Shown here one piece after another: positions 16,627 to 22,569 of a DNA stretch of 22,569 bases (position 1 is the stretch's first letter; each line of letters opens with the position of its first letter). A program made the position numbers and the translations under genes. The stretch is from Pelomonas sp036404855 (lineage in GTDB: Bacteria > Pseudomonadota > Gammaproteobacteria > Burkholderiales > Burkholderiaceae_C): positions 1 to 22,569 of the forward strand of contig NZ_DASWYS010000364.1 in assembly GCF_036404855.1 (NCBI RefSeq), read 5' to 3'. Below the pieces are notes generated by a model, which was not told the DNA's origin, did no database searches, and saw nothing but the letters and a program-made list of their open reading frames with translations.

Positions 16627-16666
16627 AAAGCCTTTCGCGCCACCGGCAGCACTGGGGCGACGAAAA

Positions 16667-16702
16667 GCTGCGCGCCGTTCGTTGAGGCCAGAACGGCGCA
16701 GC
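16667..16702. terminator. Bidirectional hairpin between convergent genes
   Basis: GCTGC (16667-16671) and GCCGTTC (16674-16680) pair with GAACGGC (16691-16697) and GCAGC (16698-16702). The result is a 12-bp stem with a 2-base bulge and a 10-base loop. It lies in the gap between two genes that face each other and could stop transcription from both sides. Confidence 0.6.
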
Positions 16703-16734
16703 CCCCGATCGGCTTCGGCCGCCAGCTCCCCTGC

Positions 16735-17913
16735 TCACCTCACCGCCCCCAGCAACCTCGCAATGAACTCGTTCAGCGCGGGCCCGTTGTCTATCCAGCG
16801 CACGACCGCGACGACGTCGTTCTCCCAGTCGATGTAGACGATGTTCTGCCCGTTGCCGCGGAACGTCACACTGCTCTCCGGCGCCGCGGGCAGCGCCTTG
16901 CGGCCAGTGTTGAGAAACCAGTTGCAGTAGCCGTAATCGGCATTGGCCGGCCCCGATGCGCGGGCCTTGGTGATCCAGTCGCGCGACACCAACTGGCGGC
17001 CGTTCCACTCGCCCTGGCGCAGGAAAAGATAGCCGAAGCGGGCCAGATCCCAGGCGTCGATGAACATGCCGCCGCCCCAGTGCCCGCCGCCGGAGACCGA
17101 CTGCATGCGCTGGCCGTCCAGCTCGACCCACGAGTTCTCGTAGCCATGCCAGCGCCAGCGGCCCGACGCGCCGATCGGGTCCATGACCTGATCCCGCAGC
17201 ACCTCGGGCAGCGGCCGACGCAAGACCTGCAGCGCCGCCAGCGCCAGCACATTCACGCGCACGTCGTTGTACTTGTAGTGGCTGCCCGGCGCATGCAGCG
17301 GGCGGTTGGGCCAGTCCTCCGGCGTCTTGCCCACCGGCCGATCGGCCCAGTCGGGCTTGCCCCACAGCGTGCCCTGCCAGTCACTGGTCTGGCGCAGCAG
17401 GTGCTCCCAGGTGATGGGCGCGTTCTTGGGCGACGCGAACAGGTCCACGCCGGGCGGCATGGCATCGGCCACACGGTCATCGGTGCTGCGGATCAGCCCC
17501 TGCTGCCAGGCCAGCCCCACCACTGTGGAAAGGAACGTCTTGGTGATGCTGTGGCTCATGTCCACGCGCCGGGTGTCACCCCATTCGGCCACCACCCGGC
17601 CGCGGCGGATGACGACGCCGTTGATGGCGGCACGCTCGCGCGTGGGGCCGATCTGCCCCCCGAAATAGGGTTCGACCTTCCCGAAGCTCTGGGCGAGGGC
17701 CTGCGCCTGGTCGCGCGGCGCGGGGTTGTCGTGGGCCTGGGCGTAGGCCACGGCGTCGGCCAGCTTCGCAGCGTCCAGGCCCACGGCCGAGGGCTCGGCG
17801 CGCTGCCAGTCGCCACGCGGCGGGAAGTAGGCGGGCTGCGCCACGGCGATCGCTGCCGCCAGCAGCAGCGGGACGGAAAGCAGGGTCCGGCGCGTCGTGA
17901 GGGTCGAGCTCAT
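16735..17913 (-). CDS. Secreted serine hydrolase, class C beta-lactamase/CubicO type
   Basis: This 392-residue protein has a signal peptide (MSSTLTTRRTLLSVPLLLAA onward, cleaved after AVA) that begins with a twin-Arg-like TRRTLLS. The catalytic SxxK motif is S122-I-T-K125, inside DMSHSITKTFLSTVVGLAW. The second motif is Y215-N-D in HYKYNDVRVN. A Gly-rich stretch SGGGHWGGGMFI stands near the third position. The family includes class C beta-lactamases, penicillin-binding peptidases and esterases; nothing here proves antibiotic hydrolysis, and an esterase or amidase role is as likely. The ATG at 17913 is chosen over the in-frame GTG at 17940 because the signal peptide starts there. It is divergent from copA and convergent with the receiver-domain gene. 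Confidence 0.88.
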   Translation of the reverse strand: MSSTLTTRRTLLSVPLLLAAAIAVAQPAYFPPRGDWQRAEPSAVGLDAAKLADAVAYAQAHDNPAPRDQAQALAQSFGKVEPYFGGQIGPTRERAAINGVVIRRGRVVAEWGDTRRVDMSHSITKTFLSTVVGLAWQQGLIRSTDDRVADAMPPGVDLFASPKNAPITWEHLLRQTSDWQGTLWGKPDWADRPVGKTPEDWPNRPLHAPGSHYKYNDVRVNVLALAALQVLRRPLPEVLRDQVMDPIGASGRWRWHGYENSWVELDGQRMQSVSGGGHWGGGMFIDAWDLARFGYLFLRQGEWNGRQLVSRDWITKARASGPANADYGYCNWFLNTGRKALPAAPESSVTFRGNGQNIVYIDWENDVVAVVRWIDNGPALNEFIARLLGAVR

Positions 17914-17968
17914 GGGTCCATTGTGGCCAGTCGCCCCCACCCCTTGCGCAGGGTCAAACCCCGGGTGC

Positions 17969-17999
17969 TTGACCTTGCCATGATGGTAAGCCTGAGCAT
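17969..17999 (+). promoter_or_regulatory. MerR/CueR-type promoter of copA
   Basis: TTGACC (-35, 17969-17974) and GAGCAT (-10, 17994-17999) are separated by 19 bases, the long spacer used by MerR-family activators. The spacer holds a dyad, CTTGCCAT (17974-17981) and ATGGTAAG (17983-17990), around a central G with one mismatch. This fits a CueR-type copper-sensor site. No merR-like gene lies in the window. A further inverted repeat, GGTAAGC (17985-17991) with GCTTACC (18002-18008), spans the likely transcript start. Confidence 0.8.
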
Positions 18000-18029
18000 G
18001 CGCTTACCCTCCCAGCAAACGACCGCGCC

Positions 18030-20213
18030 ATGAACACCGCTGCCCCTCCCGCCCTGAACGACGTGACCCTGCAGGTCAGTGGCATGACCTGCGCGTCCTG
18101 CGTGCGCCGTGTCGAGAAGGCCTTGCAGGCCATCCCAGGCGTGCAGGCCGCCAGCGTCAACCTCGCCACCGAGAAGGCCTCGGTCCGGGCGCTTCCCAAC
18201 GTGCCCGTCGCGGCGCTGACGGCGGCACTGGGCAAGGCGGGCTACCCGGCCAGCGAGATCGCGGCCGCAGCACCGCCAGCTCCGGAGCCCGTCGGCGGCC
18301 TGCCCGCCTGGTGGCCCGTCGCGATCGGCGCCGTGCTGACGCTGCCATTGCTGCTGCCCATGCTGCTGGGCCCGTTCGGCATTGACGCGATGCTGCCCGG
18401 ATGGTGGCAGCTGCTGCTGGCCACGCCGGTGCAGTTCATCTTGGGTGCGCGCTTCTACCGCGCAGGCTGGAGCGCGCTGCGCGCGGGCAGCGGCAACATG
18501 GACTTGCTGGTGGCCCTGGGCACCTCGGCGGCCTATGGCCTGTCGGTCTATCTGCTGGCCCGCCATCCGGGCCATGCGCACCTCTACTTCGAGGCCTCGG
18601 CTGCCGTCATCACGCTGGTGCTGCTGGGCAAGTTCCTGGAGCAGCGCGCCAAGCGCCAGACCACCGACGCCATCCGCGCGCTGAACGCGCTGCGACCGAC
18701 GACGGCGCGCGTCCTGCGCGGCGACGTGGAGATCGAGGTGCCCGTCGCCGAGGTCCGCGTGGACGATCTCGTCGCCGTGCGCCCGGGGGATCGCATCCCG
18801 GTGGACGGCGAGGTTGTCGCCGGCCGCAGCCATGTGGACGAATCCCTCATCACCGGCGAGAGCCTGCCGGTGGCCAAGGCGCCGGGCCAGCATGTGACCG
18901 GCGGCGCAATCAATGCCGAAGGCGCGCTGACGGTGCGCACCACGGCCATAGGCGCGGAGACCGCGCTGGCCCGCATCATCCGCATGGTCGAGTCTGCCCA
19001 GGCAGCCAAGGCGCCAATCCAGCGCGTCGTCGACCGCGTCAGCGCCGTCTTCGTGCCGGTGGTGCTGGTCATCGCAGCGCTGACCTTCGCCGGCTGGTGG
19101 CTGCATGCGGGCGATGCCGAGCAGGCCCTTGTCAACGCGGTGGCCGTGCTCGTCATCGCCTGCCCTTGCGCCCTGGGCCTGGCCACCCCGACGACGCTGA
19201 TGGCCGGCACCGGCGTCGCGGCCCGCCAGGGCATCCTCATCAAGGACGCCGAAGCGCTGGAGCTGGCCCATGCGGTGACGGTGGTCGCCTTCGACAAGAC
19301 CGGCACGCTGACGGTGGGTCAGCCGACGCTGGTCGCTGTCGTGCCGGCCCCGGGCGGCAGCCGGGACGAAGTGCTGCAGCTCGCCGCCGCACTGCAGCGC
19401 AGCAGCAGCCACCCGCTGGCGCTGGCCGTGCTGGCCGAGGCCCAGGGCACGGCCGCGTTGCCGGTGGCGCAGGCGCGCGCGCTGCCGGGCCGGGGCGTCG
19501 AAGGCGTCGTGCAGGGCCGGCAGCTGGCACTGGGCAACACCCGGCTGGTCCAGGAACTGGGCGTGAGCGACGCCGGCCTGGCCAAGGAGGCGCGTCGGCT
19601 GGAGGCCGACGGACGCACGGTGTCCTGGCTGGTGGAGAACGGCCGCGCGTTGGCCCTGCTGGCCTTCGGCGACCGCGTAAAGGACACGGCCGCGGCGGCC
19701 ATCGCGCAGTTGCAAGCACGCGGCATCCGCACCGTCATGGTCAGCGGCGACAGCCAGGGCGCTGCGGCGGGCGTCGCCCGACAACTGGGCATCACCGAGG
19801 TCCATGCCGAAGTGCTGCCGGCGGCCAAGGCCTCGGTCGTGCAAGGCTTGCGCGACGGCGGCGCCGTGGTCGCCTTCGTCGGCGACGGCATCAACGACGC
19901 ACCGGCGCTCGCGGCCGCGTCGGTGGGCTTCGCAATGGCCGGCGGCGCCGACGTCGCGACGGAGGCCGCTGGCGTCACCCTGATGCGAGGCGACCCGCGC
20001 CTGGTCGCCGACGCGCTGGACGTCTCCCATCGCACCTACGCCAAGATCCGCCAGGGGCTGTTCTGGGCCTTCGCCTACAACGTCGTCGGCATCCCGCTCG
20101 CCGCGCTGGGGCTGCTGAACCCGGTCATCGCCGGCGCAGCCATGGCCTTCAGCAGCGTCAGCGTCGTCGCCAACGCGCTGACGCTGAAGCGCTGGCGCGG
20201 CACGGCGCGCTGA
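18030..20213 (+). CDS. copA: Cu(I)-exporting P-type ATPase
   Basis: This 727-residue inner-membrane pump exports Cu(I) (or Ag(I)) from the cytoplasm. It has one N-terminal heavy-metal-binding domain with GMTCASC (C21, C24), a TGES actuator loop (275-278), the metal-path CPC (378-380), the phosphorylation motif DKTGT (D422), the soft-metal HP motif (H461-P462) and the hinge GDGIND (618-623). The Cu(I) selectivity residues are also present: Y683-N684 in helix 7 and M705 with S708/S709 (MAFSS) in helix 8. Length is usual for a one-HMA enzyme. The MerR/CueR-type promoter just upstream supports copper induction. Confidence 0.96.
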   Translation: MNTAAPPALNDVTLQVSGMTCASCVRRVEKALQAIPGVQAASVNLATEKASVRALPNVPVAALTAALGKAGYPASEIAAAAPPAPEPVGGLPAWWPVAIGAVLTLPLLLPMLLGPFGIDAMLPGWWQLLLATPVQFILGARFYRAGWSALRAGSGNMDLLVALGTSAAYGLSVYLLARHPGHAHLYFEASAAVITLVLLGKFLEQRAKRQTTDAIRALNALRPTTARVLRGDVEIEVPVAEVRVDDLVAVRPGDRIPVDGEVVAGRSHVDESLITGESLPVAKAPGQHVTGGAINAEGALTVRTTAIGAETALARIIRMVESAQAAKAPIQRVVDRVSAVFVPVVLVIAALTFAGWWLHAGDAEQALVNAVAVLVIACPCALGLATPTTLMAGTGVAARQGILIKDAEALELAHAVTVVAFDKTGTLTVGQPTLVAVVPAPGGSRDEVLQLAAALQRSSSHPLALAVLAEAQGTAALPVAQARALPGRGVEGVVQGRQLALGNTRLVQELGVSDAGLAKEARRLEADGRTVSWLVENGRALALLAFGDRVKDTAAAAIAQLQARGIRTVMVSGDSQGAAAGVARQLGITEVHAEVLPAAKASVVQGLRDGGAVVAFVGDGINDAPALAAASVGFAMAGGADVATEAAGVTLMRGDPRLVADALDVSHRTYAKIRQGLFWAFAYNVVGIPLAALGLLNPVIAGAAMAFSSVSVVANALTLKRWRGTAR

Positions 20214-20290
20214 GAGGACCACGGAGCGCCCCGCCGAGGAAGGTACCCATCCGCGCTATCGTCGACCCTCCAGCAGTTCCCGAGCCCACC

Positions 20291-20719
20291 ATGCGCGTTG
20301 TCCTCCTTGCCTCCCTCGCCCTGGCCGCGACCACGGCGGCCCAGGCCACCTCCTTCGCTTCGTCGGCCGCCGAGGCCGGTTCGTCCGCGTCCGGCAGCGT
20401 GTCGGACTCCTTCCGAGCCTCGTCCGGCAGCAGCGGCGGCGAGCATCGCGCCGAAGGCCGTTACCGCGTCACCGACGTCGCCCGAGCCGACGCCGGCAAG
20501 CTGCGCCTGACGCTGGCCCGCGACGGCGCCGCGCCCGTCGAGCTGACCCTGCCTGAACAGGCCCTGGCCGCGCGCACCGTCAATGTTGGCGACGAGGTGC
20601 AGGCCACACCCCAGCCGTATGGCGTGGCCTTCGCCCATGCCGACACCGGCCGGGCCTTCTTCCTCGTGCTCGAGGACGCCTGGCATCGCGAGCTGGCCGC
20701 GCGCGCCGTCGAGCCTTGA
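20291..20719 (+). CDS. Secreted Ser-rich small protein of unknown function
   Basis: This 142-residue protein has a signal peptide (MRVVLLASLALAATTAAQA). A Ser/Ala/Gly-rich segment follows (about 20-52, with SSAAEAGSSASGSVSDSF and SSGSSGG). The folded part is short and beta-rich (about 55-140, with YRVTDVARADAGKLRLTLAR, VELTLPEQAL and GRAFFLVLEDAW). It probably acts in the periplasm or at the surface. I do not recognise a named domain. The stop codon overlaps the TTG start of the next gene (TTGA), so the two are probably made together and may work as a pair. It follows copA after 77 bases; co-transcription with copA is possible but not shown. Confidence 0.8.
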   Translation: MRVVLLASLALAATTAAQATSFASSAAEAGSSASGSVSDSFRASSGSSGGEHRAEGRYRVTDVARADAGKLRLTLARDGAAPVELTLPEQALAARTVNVGDEVQATPQPYGVAFAHADTGRAFFLVLEDAWHRELAARAVEP

Positions 20720-21606
20720 TCCGTGACATCGCCGCGCTGGCGCTCGCGCTGGCCGCGGTCCCGGTTCTGGCTGGCTCACTGCCGCCGCGCGGCTGCGACC
20801 GTCCCGTCGAAGTCACGGCCACCCAGCAGGACCGCCTGCTGCGCTTCGCCGCCGCCGTGCGAGGCGTCCTCGCCGCCTCGGGCAGCCCCGCCGCGCTGAT
20901 CTCGCGATCGGGCACCGACCTGTCGCGCTTCGGTCTGCGCTACTCCCATGCCGCCGTCGCCCTCGCTTCGGGACTGGACACGCCCTGGGCCGTGCGCCAG
21001 CTCTACTACGCCTGCGCCGAGGGCCGGCCACGCCTGTTCGACCAGGGGCTGGCCGGCTTCGTGCTCGGCAGCGATGATGCCAACCTTGGCTACGTCAGCC
21101 TGCTGCTGTTGCCGCACGAAGCCGCCACGGCGCTGGCGCGCGCTGCGCTGGACAAGCCGCTTGCGCTGGGCCTGCTGAACGCGCGCTACAGCGCCAACGC
21201 CTACCCATTCAGCACCGACTATCAGAACTGCAACCAGTGGGTGGCCGAGCTGCTGGCCGCGGCGCTCACCGGCAGCGCCGACCGCGCCGAGGCCCAGGCC
21301 TGGCTGCGCGCCGAAGGCTATTCGCCCGAGCCGGTGCAGGTGTCGCCCTGGCTGCTGCTGGCGGGCCGCTTCGTGCCCTGGCTGCACTTCCACGACCACC
21401 CCGCCGAGCAGCTCGGCGCCGGCCGGATGCAGACCAGTCTGCCCGCCAGCCTGGAGGCCTTTGCACTGCAGCGGTGGCCCGCCGCGCGCCGCATCGAGCT
21501 GTGCCACGGGCCGCAGGGCATCGTGCTGCGCGAGGGGGGCGCGCCGCTGGCGGCGGGCTGCATGCCGCAGCCGGGTGACCGAAGCCCCGCGCAGGACGGG
21601 CTCTAA
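20716..21606 (+). CDS. DUF2145-type secreted protein
   Basis: This 296-residue protein starts at a TTG that overlaps the previous stop codon; no ATG or GTG in this frame lies near. A signal peptide (IRDIAALALALAAVPVLAG) is followed by a domain I recall as DUF2145: TQQDRLLRFAAAV-like start, SRSGTDLSRFGLRYSHAAVAL, TPWAVRQLYYACAEGRPRLFDQGLAGF, and YQNCNQWVAELLAAA. The conserved His78 (YSHA) and later Cys172 (NCNQW) resemble the His-before-Cys order of circularly permuted papain-like (NlpC/P60) enzymes; that is my inference from motifs. Its stop overlaps that of the convergent sigma-factor gene. Function is unknown. Confidence 0.85.
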   Translation: MIRDIAALALALAAVPVLAGSLPPRGCDRPVEVTATQQDRLLRFAAAVRGVLAASGSPAALISRSGTDLSRFGLRYSHAAVALASGLDTPWAVRQLYYACAEGRPRLFDQGLAGFVLGSDDANLGYVSLLLLPHEAATALARAALDKPLALGLLNARYSANAYPFSTDYQNCNQWVAELLAAALTGSADRAEAQAWLRAEGYSPEPVQVSPWLLLAGRFVPWLHFHDHPAEQLGAGRMQTSLPASLEAFALQRWPAARRIELCHGPQGIVLREGGAPLAAGCMPQPGDRSPAQDGL

Positions 21607-22175
21607 CCGCCCGTCAGCTCTCGGTGCAGCCAGGCCCGTGCCAGGGTCCAGTCGCGCTTGACCGTCGCCAGCGATACCGCCAGCACCTCGGCGACCTCAT
21701 CGTTCTCCAGCCCGCCGAAGAATCGCAACTCGACGACCTTGGCCGCGCGCGCGTCCACGACCTCCAGCGCCAGCAATGCCTCGTGCACCGCGACGATGTC
21801 GCGGTCGGCCGGCAGCGCCAGCTCCGCCAGTCCCGACAGCGTCAACGCCACCCGCTCGGCCGCGCGCTTGTCGGCGCGCCGCGCGAGCTCGTGGTTGACG
21901 AGGATGCGCCGCATCATCATGGACGCCACTGCCAGGAAGTGGCCGCGATTGCGCCACTGAGTGCGTGTCTGCGCCGCCAACCGAAACCAGGCCTCATGCG
22001 ACAGCGCCGTGGCCGATAGCGTGTGTCCGGAGTCCTCGTGGCGCAGGTGGCTGCGCGCCAGCCGGCGTAGCTCGTCGTAGAGCGCCGCGAACAGACGGTC
22101 GCCGACGCCGTCGGCGTCGGCCGGTTGCTGGCTGAGCCAGGCGGTCACATCGGACAGGGGCGCGTCGTCGCTCAT
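21603..22175 (-). CDS. ECF-type RNA polymerase sigma factor
   Basis: This 190-residue sigma factor resembles the ECF-like group (TIGR02999/Sigma70_ECF type, by recall). Region 2 includes LYDELRRLARSHLRHED, ALSHEAWFRLAAQ and NRGHFLAVASMMMRRILVNHELARRADKR. Region 4 includes VVELRFFGGLENDEVAEVLAVSLATVKRDWTLARAWLHREL, a helix-turn-helix that reads the -35 element. ATG 22175 is chosen over an upstream in-frame start at 22214 because an AGGA lies at the right distance and the conserved part begins soon after. No anti-sigma gene is visible on its downstream side, where the convergent DUF2145 gene overlaps by four bases. The divergent lipoprotein may be a target. Confidence 0.92.
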   Translation of the reverse strand: MSDDAPLSDVTAWLSQQPADADGVGDRLFAALYDELRRLARSHLRHEDSGHTLSATALSHEAWFRLAAQTRTQWRNRGHFLAVASMMMRRILVNHELARRADKRAAERVALTLSGLAELALPADRDIVAVHEALLALEVVDARAAKVVELRFFGGLENDEVAEVLAVSLATVKRDWTLARAWLHRELTGG

Positions 22176-22253
22176 CGCGGCGCATCCTAGCGGCAGGTTT
22201 TGTCGGAGCCTCATGAGCCTTTTGCCCTGGCAACGCGGCGTAAGCAGACAGAT

Positions 22254-22273
22254 CCGGCTTTTTCCGGCTTTCC
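22254..22273. repeat. Tandem 10-bp repeat before the lipoprotein gene
   Basis: CCGGCTTTTT (22254-22263) is followed directly by CCGGCTTTCC (22264-22273), 15 bases before the start codon at 22289 and within the gap shared with the sigma-factor gene. It may be a binding site or chance; no function is assigned. Confidence 0.4.
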
Positions 22274-22288
22274 GCGATGAGGTTCATC

Positions 22289-22569
22289 ATGCGTCCCGCT
22301 CCCCGACCCAAGACCCTGGCTCCGCTCTCGCTGCTGCTGACTACCGCGCTGGTCGCCTGCGGGGGAGGCGGTGATCCGACCCCCGACCCCACGCCGACCC
22401 CGGCTCCTGCGCCCGCACCGGCGCCTGCACCCACACCGGCGCCTGCACCCACACCGGCACCGGCACCGGCGCCGACACCTGCTCCGGCTCCGGCTCCGGC
22501 ACCTTCGCCCGCGCCATCGCCCGCCCCTGCACCGGCCCCCACGCCCGCGCCGGCCCCCGCGCCGACCCC
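22289..22569 (+). CDS. Lipoprotein with Pro/Ala/Thr-rich linker (partial, N-terminal)
   Basis: The frame starts at an ATG with GAGG 6 bases upstream and runs off the right edge (about 93 residues seen). A lipoprotein signal peptide ends in the lipobox LVAC, with Cys24 the expected lipid-carrying residue, followed by GGGGDP. All that follows in the window is a Pro-rich linker of PTPAPAPA type with irregular Ala, Thr and Ser. Such linkers usually tether a surface domain such as a glycan-active enzyme or a binding domain, which must lie beyond the window. Its identity is unknown. It is divergent from the ECF sigma gene. Confidence 0.85.
   Translation, partial: MRPAPRPKTLAPLSLLLTTALVACGGGGDPTPDPTPTPAPAPAPAPAPTPAPAPTPAPAPAPTPAPAPAPAPSPAPSPAPAPAPTPAPAPAPT

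Noticed and set aside
17910..20222. A 770-residue open frame on the minus strand across copA
   Set aside because: It is the antisense of a well-defined copper ATPase. Its His/Ala/Gly/Arg-rich composition is what GC-rich antisense frames give, and it has no domain.
18401..20290. Long extension upstream of the Ser-rich protein frame
   Set aside because: It is the shifted reading of copA. The signal peptide at 20291 marks the true start.
22376..22569. Repeat array or CRISPR-like tract
   Set aside because: The tract keeps one reading frame and codes for a Pro/Ala/Thr linker with irregular units. There are no spacers or direct-repeat units.

Overview
The window is high-GC DNA with dense, tightly packed genes, AGGAGACA-type ribosome binding sites and many ATGA/TTGA gene overlaps. 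Together with the protein families this suggests a betaproteobacterium of the Burkholderiales, perhaps near Roseateles/Rubrivivax/Leptothrix. That placement is inference from style and cannot be proved from this window. No rRNA, tRNA, CRISPR array, insertion sequence or phage gene is visible.

Region A (1-15288) looks like one large uptake locus. A secreted metallo-beta-lactamase-fold protein (partial, minus strand) is divergent from a TonB-dependent outer-membrane receptor. Then come a PAS-containing sigma-54 activator, a small four-helix membrane protein that overlaps it, a branched-chain-amino-acid-type (HAAT/Liv) ABC transporter (binding protein, two ATPases, two permeases), an alpha/beta hydrolase, and a second complete HAAT transporter with a different gene order. 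Two matching sigma-54 (-24/-12) promoters can be read directly, one before the receptor (533-548) and one before the first binding protein (4833-4848). They flank the sigma-54 activator gene. A dyad (4723-4759) lies upstream of the second promoter, and a related half-site (445-459) lies at exactly the same distance from the first. The simplest reading is a self-contained regulon: the activator senses a compound and switches on outer-membrane import, inner-membrane import and hydrolysis of it. The substrate is not identifiable from sequence; an ester or amide of an aromatic or other organic acid would fit the hydrolase.

Region B (15289-16734) holds a 51-residue single-helix protein, GC-rich hairpins, and an unusual protein with a membrane anchor, a long Ala/Glu/Arg coiled coil and a C-terminal response-regulator receiver domain. 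A hairpin terminator separates it from the convergent gene that follows.

Region C (16735-18029) is a secreted serine hydrolase of the class C beta-lactamase/CubicO type on the minus strand. It is divergent from copA, and the gap contains a textbook 19-bp-spacer MerR/CueR-type promoter.

Region D (18030-22569) starts with the Cu(I) ATPase copA. It is followed by a secreted Ser-rich small protein overlapping a DUF2145-type protein, a minus-strand ECF-like sigma factor whose stop codon overlaps that of the DUF2145 gene, and the start of a lipoprotein with a long Pro/Ala/Thr linker that runs off the window.
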